Numbered from the stretch's first letter, positions 1 to 6,101 are shown. The stretch is DNA of 7,636 bases from Chloroflexota bacterium (GCA_022561095.1 JADFRV010000107.1:1-7636); one strand, 5' to 3'. A program made the numbers and translations. Notes: a model not told the origin generated them from the letters alone.

Positions 1-8
1 GATAAGGT

Positions 9-101
9 GGGACTGGCTGGGACGAGCGGTCGCGATCTTCAAAACCGTTGCGGGGCGGTTGTCCCGTCCCGGGTGGGTTCGACTCCCATGCACTCCCGCC
101 A
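9..101 (+). tRNA. selC: tRNA-Sec (UCA anticodon), 5' half irregular
   Basis: This is the tRNA that reads UGA as selenocysteine. The anticodon loop CTTCAAA (37-43) carries TCA at 39-41. A long variable arm pairs 52-58 with 64-70, seven pairs including one G-T, around loop 59-63. The T arm is GTGGG / TTCGACT / CCCAT (73-89). The 8-nt acceptor 3' strand GCACTCCC (90-97), G discriminator and encoded CCA (99-101) match bacterial tRNA-Sec layout. The 5' part does not fit well. The acceptor 5' strand expected is GGGAGTGC; the best match is GGGACTGG at 9-16 (six of eight pairs). The anticodon stem has an A-C mismatch (A35-C45), and no clean six-pair D stem is found. The identity is firm, but the 5' end and functionality are not. 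It could be a displaced 3' fragment left by integration into selC, an unusual tRNA-Sec, or a sequence error. Confidence 0.7.
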
Positions 102-132
102 GATACGCCTTGTGGTATTCTTGGGCCGACCC

Positions 133-1140
133 GTGCTGTACGTATTTTTCGGCAAAGACTCCTTCTCCCTCCGCGAGAGGCTGGACGAGCTGCGTGCGTC
201 TCTGGATGCCGATGGGATGCTCGCCTCCAGCACGACTGTCTTAGACGGTCGTAAGATCAGCCTGGCGGAGGTGAGGGCCGCCTGCGATACGGTGCCCTTC
301 ATGTCCGCTAACCGGCTGGTGATCGTTGAGGGGCTTCTGTCGCGGCTGGCCGGCGCCGGACGCGGCCGGCGCCGCGGCGGGGAGCCGTCGGGAGAGGCTG
401 CCGCCTGGCTGCCGCTCGCCGATTATGCGGGCGGGATGCCGCCGTCTACGCACCTGGTGCTGATAGACGGTGAGATTGAGGGGCGTAACCCACTCCTTGA
501 TGCGCTCAAGGGCAAGGGAGAGGTTCGGGAGTTCCGCCCCCTGAACCCGCGCGCCGTCCCGGACTGGATCCGGAGGCGCGCCCAGCCTCTCGACCTCAAG
601 CTTAGCGCCGGCGCCGTGCGCCTGCTCGCCGAGTTCGTGGGGAACGATCTCTGGACCCTCTCCGGTGAGCTGGAGAAGCTGTCCGTCTACGCCGCTGGTA
701 AGCCTATCGGCGAGGAGGAGGTGCGGGCCCTGGTCACGGCCGTGCGCGAGACCGCCGTCTTCCCCCTGGTTGACGCCATCGTGGAGGCGCGTCCAGCAGC
801 GGCTGTCAGGCTCTTGCGGCAGATGTTCCAACAGGGGAGCGGCGCTCCCTATATCATATTGATGATACAGCGGCAGTATCGCCACCTGGCGATCGCCCGC
901 GAGATGCTGGATGCGGGGGAGAGCGGCCGCCGCATCGGCGATGCCATGCGGCTGCCTGACTTCGCTCTCGAGAGGCTCTTAGAGCAGGCTCCGGGCTATA
1001 CCATGGCGCGGCTCCAGGTGGCCTTCCAGCGCCTGCTGGAGGCGGACCTGCACATCAAGCGCGGCATCTACGATGGCGAGCTGGCCCTGGAGCTGCTGGT
1101 GCAGGACCTGGCGGAGGCGGGCTCCCGGGCCGCGGCCTAG
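133..1140 (+). CDS. holA: DNA polymerase III delta subunit (HolA)
   Basis: Delta subunit of the clamp-loader complex, which opens the beta sliding clamp and places it on primed DNA at the replication fork. The product is 335 residues, normal for the family. The N-terminus LYVFFGKDSF (residues 2-11) is the typical HolA opening. Next come PFMSANRLVIV (about 55-65), the core strand HLVLIDGE (107-114), and the C-terminal helical collar region with AVFPLVDAIVEA and IILMIQRQYRHL (about 241-252). As in other delta subunits there is no Walker A. A loop rich in Arg and Gly near residues 75-90 looks like a lineage-specific insertion. The reading frame stays open upstream to base 7, but that part overlaps the tRNA, so I chose GTG at 133, where homology begins. 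No Shine-Dalgarno sequence is visible before it. An ATG at 88 lies inside the tRNA and is unlikely. The gene may be co-transcribed with the tRNA 31 bases upstream. Confidence 0.93.
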   Translation: MLYVFFGKDSFSLRERLDELRASLDADGMLASSTTVLDGRKISLAEVRAACDTVPFMSANRLVIVEGLLSRLAGAGRGRRRGGEPSGEAAAWLPLADYAGGMPPSTHLVLIDGEIEGRNPLLDALKGKGEVREFRPLNPRAVPDWIRRRAQPLDLKLSAGAVRLLAEFVGNDLWTLSGELEKLSVYAAGKPIGEEEVRALVTAVRETAVFPLVDAIVEARPAAAVRLLRQMFQQGSGAPYIILMIQRQYRHLAIAREMLDAGESGRRIGDAMRLPDFALERLLEQAPGYTMARLQVAFQRLLEADLHIKRGIYDGELALELLVQDLAEAGSRAAA

Positions 1141-2141
1141 TTGAAGCCGGCGTCACCGTCGCCGTGGAGGATGGGGTTGTAGCAGGCGGCGGAGTGGCCT
1201 GGCTCCAGCTCGGCCAGGGCCGGCGCGGGCTCCGTCCGGCAGACGTTGGTGGCCTTGGGGCAACGGGGCAGGTAGGGACATTCCTCGGGCAGCTCCGCTA
1301 GATTGGGTGCCGCTCCGCGGATGGCTGGCAGGGGCCTGGTCTGGTCCTGGTCCCAGCGAGGGCGGCTCCCCAGCAGCGCCCACGTGTAGGGATGGCGGGG
1401 CCGCTCGAACACCGTCCGTGTATCGCCGAACTCAACGACGGAGCCCGCGTACATGACCGCCATCTCATCGGCCATCTGGGCCACAACGCCGAGGTCGTGA
1501 GTGATGAGGAGGATGGAGGTGCCGAAGCGCTGCTGGAGCTGGCGCAGATCGTCGAGGATCGCCGCCTGCACGGTCACATCCAGGGCGGAGGTCGGCTCAT
1601 CGGCGATGAGCACCTTGGGGTTCAGAGCGGTAGCGATAGCGATCATGACTCGTTGTGCCATTCCACCCGATAGCTGGAAGGGATAGCTCCGCGCTACCTC
1701 CTTCGGGTTTGGGAAGTCCATCTGGGCCAGCACCTCCAGGCTACGGTCCCGCGCCTCACGCTTGGAGACCGGGAGGTGAGCGGTTATGATCTCCTCGACC
1801 TGAGCCCCGACGGAGAGCACCGGGTTGAGTCCGGTTGCCGGGTCTTGAAACACCATGGCGATATCGCGGCCACGCAGCTGCCGCACCTTTTCCGGGGATA
1901 AGGTGAGGATATCCGTCTCGTTGAGATATACGCGGCCGGCGGTGATTCGCCCGGGGTAAGGCAGCAGGTTGAGCAGCGCCAGGCCCACGCTGGTCTTGCC
2001 GGCGCCGCTCTCTCCGGTGAGGGCCAGAGTGGTGCCGCGTCTCAGTGATAAAGAGACGTCTTTGACGGCCTTCACCGCCCCTTCGGGGGTGTCGAACTGG
2101 GCGCTCAAGCCTTCGATTCGGAGGATCGGCTCGTCCAACAA
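1137..2141 (-). CDS. Peptide ABC transporter ATP-binding protein (DppD/OppD family)
   Basis: ATPase subunit of a dipeptide/oligopeptide-type ABC importer, acting at the cytoplasmic face of the membrane. It has 334 residues, the usual length. Visible motifs are Walker A GESGAGKTS (43-51), Q-loop VFQDP (Q99), signature LSGGMAQR (157-164), Walker B VLIADEP (177-183), the D-loop SALD and the switch His in THD (H215). The C-terminal oligopeptide-transporter extension holds four cysteines (C288, C294, C301, C320) in a C-x5-C-x6-C-x18-C pattern; in DppD/OppD relatives such cysteines bind an iron-sulphur cluster. The start is TTG at 2141 with GGGGAAAGG about 11 bases upstream; a second TTG follows directly. 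It lies 89 bases behind lexA on the same strand, and no permease or binding-protein gene adjoins it. The dppB-like gene at the right edge is on the other strand and about 4.7 kb away. Substrate (peptide, nickel, sugar or other) cannot be read from the sequence. Confidence 0.93.
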   Translation of the reverse strand: MLDEPILRIEGLSAQFDTPEGAVKAVKDVSLSLRRGTTLALTGESGAGKTSVGLALLNLLPYPGRITAGRVYLNETDILTLSPEKVRQLRGRDIAMVFQDPATGLNPVLSVGAQVEEIITAHLPVSKREARDRSLEVLAQMDFPNPKEVARSYPFQLSGGMAQRVMIAIATALNPKVLIADEPTSALDVTVQAAILDDLRQLQQRFGTSILLITHDLGVVAQMADEMAVMYAGSVVEFGDTRTVFERPRHPYTWALLGSRPRWDQDQTRPLPAIRGAAPNLAELPEECPYLPRCPKATNVCRTEPAPALAELEPGHSAACYNPILHGDGDAGFN

Positions 2142-2164
2142 GCGCTGGACCTTTCCCCGGCTAT

Positions 2165-2180
2165 ACCGCCTGCCGGCGGT
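2165..2180. other. Perfect hairpin between lexA and the ABC ATPase gene
   Basis: ACCGCC-TGCC-GGCGGT forms a six-pair stem with a 4-base loop. On the - strand it lies just upstream of the ribosome binding site of the ATPase gene. It has no T-run on either strand, so it is a poor intrinsic terminator. It could stabilise mRNA or mask translation; no function is proven. Confidence 0.4.
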
Positions 2181-2196
2181 GCGTTGCTACAGGGAG

Positions 2197-2202
2197 ATTA
2201 TA
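2197..2202 (-). promoter_or_regulatory. Candidate -10 box for the ABC ATPase gene
   Basis: The - strand reads TATAAT here, a perfect -10 hexamer, about 55 bases before the TTG start of the ATPase gene and just downstream of the lexA stop. No convincing -35 hexamer exists at 16-18 bases; that position falls at the lexA 3' end. It may give the ATPase gene a promoter of its own so that it need not follow SOS control of lexA. This is moderate evidence only. Confidence 0.4.
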
Positions 2203-2230
2203 GCGCCGATTTGATGTTGAATGCGCGCTA

Positions 2231-2872
2231 CTAGCGTAGGGCGCGGATAGCGCCGATAACTCGGCCCTGCACCTCCACGTTGTCCGCATCGGTGTGGATG
2301 GGCTGCATCGTTTCGTTCGCCGGCTGGAGACGGACGCGGGGACCTTCCCGGTAGAAGCGCTTCAGGGTCGCCTCCTGCTCCTGCTTGAGCCACGCCGCTA
2401 CCATGTCTCCGTCCTGGGCGGTGACCGCTGACTCCATGATCACTATGTCGCCGTCGTTCACCAGCGCGTCGATCATGGAGTTGCCCTTCACGCGTAAGGC
2501 GTACACGTTTTCGCGGCCGCCAACCATGTCTGGGGGCACCTCCAGAGTGTCTTCCGGGTCGTAGCTTCGCCAGGTGTCAGCAGTGGGGACAGGGATCGGC
2601 TGGCCGGCGGCTATGGTGCCGATGATTGGAATGTTGGCCACGCGGGGACGGCGGCCGCCCGGCTCCAGCAGTTCGATGGCGCGGGAGACCTCACGGTCGC
2701 GGCGGATGTAGCCTTCCTTCTCCAGGATGCGCAGGTTGTAGTCGACGACGGATGTCGAGCTGATTTTGCACGCCTCCTGGATCTGGCGGATGCTGGGCGG
2801 ATAATCGTGGTCACTGATGAACTCCTGGATAAACTCCAGGATACGCCGTTGTTTCGCCGAAAGCTCCTTCAT
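2231..2872 (-). CDS. lexA: LexA, SOS-response repressor and self-cleaving protease
   Basis: Represses DNA-damage genes. When RecA filaments form, it cleaves itself and the regulon is released. It has 213 residues, full length. The N-terminal winged helix-turn-helix spans about 1-68, with YPPSIRQIQEACKISSTS (24-41) containing the recognition region. The cleavage site is Ala89-Gly90 in GTIAAGQPIP. The S24-type protease domain carries catalytic Ser132 in VKGNSMIDA and Lys171 in ATLKRFY. The start is ATG at 2872 with a G-rich AGGGGG (2880-2885) seven bases upstream. The promoter and two operators lie in the divergent intergenic region, so the gene is predicted to repress itself. The sequence STSVVDYNLRILEKEG resembles LexA of Chloroflexota as I remember it; that comparison is from memory, not a search. 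Confidence 0.97.
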   Translation of the reverse strand: MKELSAKQRRILEFIQEFISDHDYPPSIRQIQEACKISSTSVVDYNLRILEKEGYIRRDREVSRAIELLEPGGRRPRVANIPIIGTIAAGQPIPVPTADTWRSYDPEDTLEVPPDMVGGRENVYALRVKGNSMIDALVNDGDIVIMESAVTAQDGDMVAAWLKQEQEATLKRFYREGPRVRLQPANETMQPIHTDADNVEVQGRVIGAIRALR

Positions 2873-2896
2873 GGCGGATCCCCCTGACAGGTTATG

Positions 2897-2908
2897 GAAC
2901 TTTTGTTC
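2897..2908 (-). promoter_or_regulatory. LexA operator 1 (SOS box)
   Basis: The - strand reads CGAAC-AAAA-GTTCC, containing a perfect GAAC-N4-GTTC palindrome. This is the Gram-positive type (Cheo) SOS box, also reported for a Chloroflexi LexA (Dehalococcoides). It lies 24 bases before the lexA ATG and just downstream of the expected transcription start, a normal place for autorepression. Confidence 0.92.
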
Positions 2909-2919
2909 GCCAGAACACT

Positions 2920-2948
2920 AGTTTAGAGACCATGCGTTCGATTGTCAA
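2920..2948 (-). promoter_or_regulatory. lexA promoter
   Basis: On the - strand, TTGACA (2943-2948) and TAAACT (2920-2925) are separated by exactly 17 bases, a near-consensus housekeeping sigma promoter. Transcription should start around 2913, with operator 1 just inside the transcript and operator 2 in the spacer. Confidence 0.88.
2928..2939 (-). promoter_or_regulatory. LexA operator 2 (one mismatch), inside the lexA promoter
   Basis: The - strand reads CGAAC-GCAT-GGTC, matching GAAC-N4-GTTC at seven of eight half-site positions; the N4 fits the RNRY pattern of the Bacillus box. It sits between the -35 and -10 hexamers of lexA. Its centre is 31 bp, about three helical turns, from operator 1, so two LexA dimers could bind the same face of the DNA. 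Confidence 0.65.
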
Positions 2949-2971
2949 TACCCGCGTGTCCCATATACAAT
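2942..2971 (+). promoter_or_regulatory. Divergent promoter for the deacetylase/FAH pair
   Basis: On the + strand, TTGTCA (2942-2947) and TACAAT (2966-2971) are separated by 18 bases. Each hexamer is one base from consensus. The -35 box occupies the same bases as the lexA -35 box because ATTG-T-CAAT at 2941-2949 is an odd palindrome. Transcription would start near 2978, about 40 bases before the ATG. Confidence 0.7.
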
Positions 2972-3019
2972 CCTGCTTGCCGGCAGGCGCTTGGCTACTA
3001 ACGCTGGAGAGGATCGATT

Positions 3020-3754
3020 ATGGGCAGCGGCTTGGAGGACATTCGAATACCCGAAGACGGTGACCGGGCCAACAAACGGGCGTTGGTCATCGCCGCTCAC
3101 GCCGATGATTCGGAGTTCGGCGCTGCCGGGACCGTCGCACTGTGGGCGCGGGACGGCTGGGAGGTGTACTACCTGATCTGCACAGACGGCTCCAAGGGGT
3201 CCGAGGATGCCGCCATGACTCCCGAAAAGCTGGTCCCTCTACGAAGGGAGGAGCAGCGCGCCGCCGCCCAGGTGCTGGGAGTGAAGGAGGTCTTCTTCCT
3301 GGACTACGTCGATGGCGAGCTGGCCTATACTCCGGAGTTCAGCCGCGACGTCGTGCGCGCTATCCGTATCATCCGGCCCCACACCGTGTTCAGCCACGAT
3401 CCCAACCAGATCGTGCGCAACACCTTCATCAACCACCCGGACCACCGCTGCGCCGGCACCGTCGCCCTGGATGCGGTCTACCCGCTCGCCCGCAACCGTC
3501 CCACCTTCCCTGAGTTGCTGAACGAGGGGCTTGAGCCCTATAGCACCCAGGAGATATATCTGTGGAGCACTAGCGATATCAACCACAGCGTTGACATCAC
3601 TGACGTTATCGACCTCAAGCTCGAGGCGCTGAGCAAGCACGTGAGCCAGCTCTCCGAGATGATGGAGACGCGGCTGGAGCAGGTACGCTCCTTCTGGAAG
3701 AATGAGGACGGGCGTTATATGGAGAACTTCCGCCACATCCCCATCCCGTTCTGA
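3020..3754 (+). CDS. PIG-L/LmbE-family zinc-dependent deacetylase
   Basis: Member of the family that removes N-acetyl groups from glucosamine-containing molecules (MshB, BshB and GlcNAc-PI deacetylases). It has 244 residues. The signature AHADDSEFGAAGT begins at about residue 26: H27 and D30 would bind zinc and D29 would be the catalytic base. The second metal motif is NHPDHR with H142 (also H139 and D141). Ala28 replaces the Pro usual in the AHPDD motif. There is no signal peptide or membrane segment, so it should be cytosolic. ATG 3020 is preceded by GGAGAGG (3006-3012) at good spacing. The stop is four bases before the next gene, so both are likely one operon from a promoter divergent to lexA. 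The substrate is unknown; neither a mycothiol nor a bacillithiol gene is in view to help. Confidence 0.9.
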   Translation: MGSGLEDIRIPEDGDRANKRALVIAAHADDSEFGAAGTVALWARDGWEVYYLICTDGSKGSEDAAMTPEKLVPLRREEQRAAAQVLGVKEVFFLDYVDGELAYTPEFSRDVVRAIRIIRPHTVFSHDPNQIVRNTFINHPDHRCAGTVALDAVYPLARNRPTFPELLNEGLEPYSTQEIYLWSTSDINHSVDITDVIDLKLEALSKHVSQLSEMMETRLEQVRSFWKNEDGRYMENFRHIPIPF

Positions 3755-3758
3755 TCCG

Positions 3759-4547
3759 ATGCTGTTTGCTCGTTTCCGGCACAACGATCTGGAGGTCTAC
3801 GGCCGTGTCGAGGACGACCGTGTCAGGCCTCTCCATGGTGATCTCTTCGGCGAACACCGCCTGCTGGAGGAGGCGATCTCCCTGGACTCCGTGCGGCTGT
3901 TGCCGCCCGTCCGCCCCGGCAATATCCTGGCGGCCGCCGTCAACTACCCCTCGCACGTGGCGGAAAGCCAGAAGATGACCGGTAAGGCGGAGGCGCCTCC
4001 CCAGCCGGAGCTGTTCCTGAAGCCTTCGTCCTCCGTCATCGGTCCGGAGGAGGCGATCGTCCTGCCCCAGGGCGCCCGCCGTGTCGACTATGAGGGTGAG
4101 CTGGTTGCCGTGATCGGCCGCGCCTGCCGCAGCGTGACCGCCGAGGAGGCGCTGGCGTACGTGTTCGGCTACACCTGCGGCAACGATGTCTCCGCCCGAC
4201 ACTGGCAGCGAGACGATCTCCAGTGGTGGCGGGCCAAGGGGAGCGACACTTTTTCGCCCCTTGGGCCGTTCCTCGCCACCGGCCTCGATCCGGCGAGCCT
4301 GGAGCTGCACACCCGTCTCAACAGCAACGAGGTTCAGGCGTCCAGCACGGGGGCGCTCATCCACAGCGTCGGCACCCTGATCAGCTTCGCGTCTCAGGTG
4401 ATGACGCTGGCGCCCGGCGATGTTGTGTTCACGGGGACGCCGGGGGAGACGGGCCGCCTCAGCGCCGGCGACGTGGTAGAGGTAGAGATCGAGGGGATCG
4501 GCGTGCTGCGTAACACGGTAGTAGCGGCGGAGAGCCAGGGAGTCTGA
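3759..4547 (+). CDS. Fumarylacetoacetate hydrolase (FAH) family protein
   Basis: Metal-dependent enzyme of the FAH superfamily, whose members hydrolyse, decarboxylate or isomerise beta-dicarbonyl and acylpyruvate compounds in aromatic and other catabolism. It has 262 residues from ATG 3759. Seen in order are NILAAAVNYPSHVAE (55-69), ELFLKPSSSVIGP (84-96), the metal motif VDYEGELVAVIG (E112, E114), GNDVSARHWQ (D143), the conserved KGSDTFSPLGPF (K160-F171) and, near the end, GDVVFTGTPGETG. The frame is open to 3702, but that would overlap the upstream gene and homology starts at MLFARFRHNDLEVYG. No Shine-Dalgarno is visible, and with four bases between stop and start, translational coupling to the deacetylase is likely. 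The exact substrate cannot be assigned; this superfamily is often mislabelled. Confidence 0.92.
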   Translation: MLFARFRHNDLEVYGRVEDDRVRPLHGDLFGEHRLLEEAISLDSVRLLPPVRPGNILAAAVNYPSHVAESQKMTGKAEAPPQPELFLKPSSSVIGPEEAIVLPQGARRVDYEGELVAVIGRACRSVTAEEALAYVFGYTCGNDVSARHWQRDDLQWWRAKGSDTFSPLGPFLATGLDPASLELHTRLNSNEVQASSTGALIHSVGTLISFASQVMTLAPGDVVFTGTPGETGRLSAGDVVEVEIEGIGVLRNTVVAAESQGV

Positions 4548-4549
4548 GG

Positions 4550-4564
4550 GCGCGCAGCGCGCGC
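4550..4564. terminator. GC hairpin between convergent genes, weak terminator candidate
   Basis: GCGCGC-AGC-GCGCGC forms a very GC-rich stem in the 33-base gap between two convergent stop codons. There is no T-run on either strand, so it is not a classic intrinsic terminator. Its position suggests a transcript end on one or both strands. Confidence 0.3.
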
Positions 4565-4580
4565 GTAAAGCGGAGGCAGG

Positions 4581-4868
4581 CTAGGCTTCTGTGCGTCCGC
4601 TGGAGGGGGCAGGGACGCGGCGCAAGAGGCTCTGCGCTTCCTCCGCAACACCGACGTCGGTGGCGTCGCAGTAAGTGGCGTAGATGGCCCTGTCTATGAG
4701 GCGCACGCCGTCACCGTTCAGCTCAGGGGCCTGCTCCTGGCGCAGGCGGAGCAGACGGTTGAGCCTCCGCAAGAAATGTAGCTGCAGAGGTGAGTAGCTG
4801 GCCTCGTTCTCCGTGAGCGGAGAGACCATCTCGTCCATTCCTCCCTTGGACTCTTCGATGCCCTTCAT
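4581..4868 (-). CDS. Small hypothetical protein (95 residues)
   Basis: I do not recognise this protein. It is probably real. ATG 4868 has GGAG six bases upstream, the composition is protein-like, and it ends just short of the convergent FAH gene. The core, about residues 26-85, contains LHFLRRLNRLLRLRQ followed by GVRLIDRAIYATYCDATDVG and EEAQSLLRR. It looks all-helical, basic in the first helix and acidic in the second, with one Cys. There is no signal peptide, membrane segment or clear metal motif. An internal ATG at 4838 has GGGAGGA so close to it that initiation is less likely. It follows the methyltransferase on the same strand after about 340 bases, so it may have its own promoter; I see only weak matches for one. 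Confidence 0.65.
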   Translation of the reverse strand: MKGIEESKGGMDEMVSPLTENEASYSPLQLHFLRRLNRLLRLRQEQAPELNGDGVRLIDRAIYATYCDATDVGVAEEAQSLLRRVPAPSSGRTEA

Positions 4869-5204
4869 ACTAAACTCCGGCTGTCAGGTATCGAACACTA
4901 TCCATCTCTTAGGGTATCGGCCTTATCAGAGGAACGCAAGCCTGCTGCGGCAGGGGAACGGTGAATAAACCGTTTAGACGTAGATAGCCGTAGAGAGGAT
5001 GTGGAAGAAAATCGGCAGCCGTTGAGGGGTTGGGGTGCGGACCGGCAAGCGAACGGGAGGGGTTATTCTAATCCCGCCTGCCGGTAGCGACGTAGGCTGC
5101 GAAGGCGTGGAGCGTAGCCGTGGACTCCGCTGTCTGCGATGGCGGATGTAGCGGCAGCGGATCCACCAGCGCGGCTTGTCATTGAGCCCCCAGACGCCGA
5201 ATGT
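4869..5204. other. 336-base region without a gene
   Basis: No reading frame in either strand looks coding. It contains three inverted repeats: CCTGC-TGCG-GCAGG (4941-4954), AACGGT-GAATAA-ACCGTT (4957-4974) and a larger stem at 5042-5084. None is followed by a clear T-run. The 3' part, next to the methyltransferase stop, is GC-rich with no recognised RNA. Confidence 0.5.
5042..5084. repeat. Two-part inverted repeat downstream of the methyltransferase gene
   Basis: The outer arms CCGGCA (5042-5047) and TGCCGG (5079-5084) pair perfectly. Inside, GGGGTTA (5059-5065) pairs with TAATCCC (5069-5075) with one G-T pair around a TTC loop. On the - strand it lies about 120 bases past the methyltransferase stop. 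It lacks a T-tract and could be an RNA processing or stability element, or part of an unrecognised small RNA. Confidence 0.45.
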
Positions 5205-5996
5205 CTACCTCTTCACCGCTAGGATCGTGGCGTTGTCCCAGGAGAAGAAGATCTCCGCCCCTTGCCGGCGCACCTCAAACGCTTGTTGTGCCTCCTCTGA
5301 GGCCGCCGCGAACATCTGGTTGAGCTGCTCCACAGCATCGCGCGGTGTGCCCGCGCGGTGCACCCACTCGCTGAATAGCTGTGGGTTTTTCCCGCGCACC
5401 ACCTCTTGGACCTCAAAGCCGGCGGCCGGAAGGAGCTCATGCCGCCACTGGGAAAGGGGGTAGTCCCAGACGTGCGTGGGATCGCGGAGCTGTTCCAGCT
5501 GGTTCATCAGCTCCACTATCTCCGCCGCCTCCGGCGCTACAACATCGCACAGCACCACACGGCCCTTGGGCTGCGTGACGCGGGCTAGCTCACGCAACGC
5601 GCGGGGAAGGTCGTGGAAGTGGTGGCTGGCGTAACGACAGGTGATTACGGGAATCGTGTTGTCGGCGAAGGGGAGGCTCTCCGCCGCCGCCAGGGTCCAC
5701 TCCAGCTTCGTATCCAGCTCCCTCTCGCGCGCCAGGCGCTGTGCCTGGCGCAGCATCTCCGGCGTAAGGTCGGCGGCGATGACACGAGCGGCATCGGCCG
5801 CCACCACGAACGCCGTGAAACCGGTTCCCGTGCCCAGATCCAGCACCGTGTCGCTGCCGGTGGCCGCTGCCAGGCGACGCACCGTCTCCAGGCTCTCGCC
5901 GCGACGGTGCAGGCTGCTCTCGGCGTAACGTTGGGCCTGGCGCGCGTACTGACTCTGGGTATCGTGCGCGCTCGGACGGCCCCGTTCGAAGCTCAT
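5205..5996 (-). CDS. Class I SAM-dependent methyltransferase (UbiE-like)
   Basis: Transfers a methyl group from S-adenosylmethionine; the acceptor is unknown. It has 263 residues with a single Rossmann-type domain. Motif I is TVLDLGTGTGF (50-60), the acidic residue ending the second strand is D76 in AADLTPEML, and AAAESLPFADNT (103-114) and CRYASHHFHDLPRALREL follow as in the UbiE/BioC/arsenite-methyltransferase group. Cysteines are few, which argues against an ArsM-type arsenite enzyme. The N-terminal QYARQAQRYAESSLHRRGESL is typical of this group and supports ATG 5996, although no Shine-Dalgarno is seen there. It is 105 bases downstream of the zinc-ribbon gene on the same strand and may be read through from the riboswitch-controlled promoter. 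Confidence 0.88.
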   Translation of the reverse strand: MSFERGRPSAHDTQSQYARQAQRYAESSLHRRGESLETVRRLAAATGSDTVLDLGTGTGFTAFVVAADAARVIAADLTPEMLRQAQRLARERELDTKLEWTLAAAESLPFADNTIPVITCRYASHHFHDLPRALRELARVTQPKGRVVLCDVVAPEAAEIVELMNQLEQLRDPTHVWDYPLSQWRHELLPAAGFEVQEVVRGKNPQLFSEWVHRAGTPRDAVEQLNQMFAAASEEAQQAFEVRRQGAEIFFSWDNATILAVKR

Positions 5997-6050
5997 GGGG
6001 CGAGGAGAAGTAGGGCCGGTATGACGAGTGAAAGGCGGCGGAAATGAGAA

Positions 6051-6081
6051 AGGGGCACGCCTATAGTCCAGGAGCGCCCCT
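6051..6081 (-). terminator. Weak terminator candidate after the zinc-ribbon gene
   Basis: On the - strand AGGGGC (6076-6081) pairs with GCCCCT (6051-6056) across a 19-base loop and is followed by TTCTCATTT. The large loop and imperfect T-run make it partial at best, so some transcription may continue into the methyltransferase gene. Confidence 0.3.
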
Positions 6082-6101
6082 CATCGCGTATGGGCGTTTG
6101 T

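Noticed and set aside
241..885. A 214-codon open frame on the - strand opposite holA
   Set aside because: It lies wholly inside holA on the opposite strand, and its product has a low-complexity, GC-driven composition. It is a shadow of holA.
3239..4364. Long - strand open frames opposite the deacetylase and FAH genes
   Set aside because: The + strand frames carry full family motifs. The opposite frames have no recognisable domain and no start signals.
4551..4566. Z-DNA-like alternating GC tract as a special element
   Set aside because: It is short and explained by a GC-rich hairpin between convergent stops.
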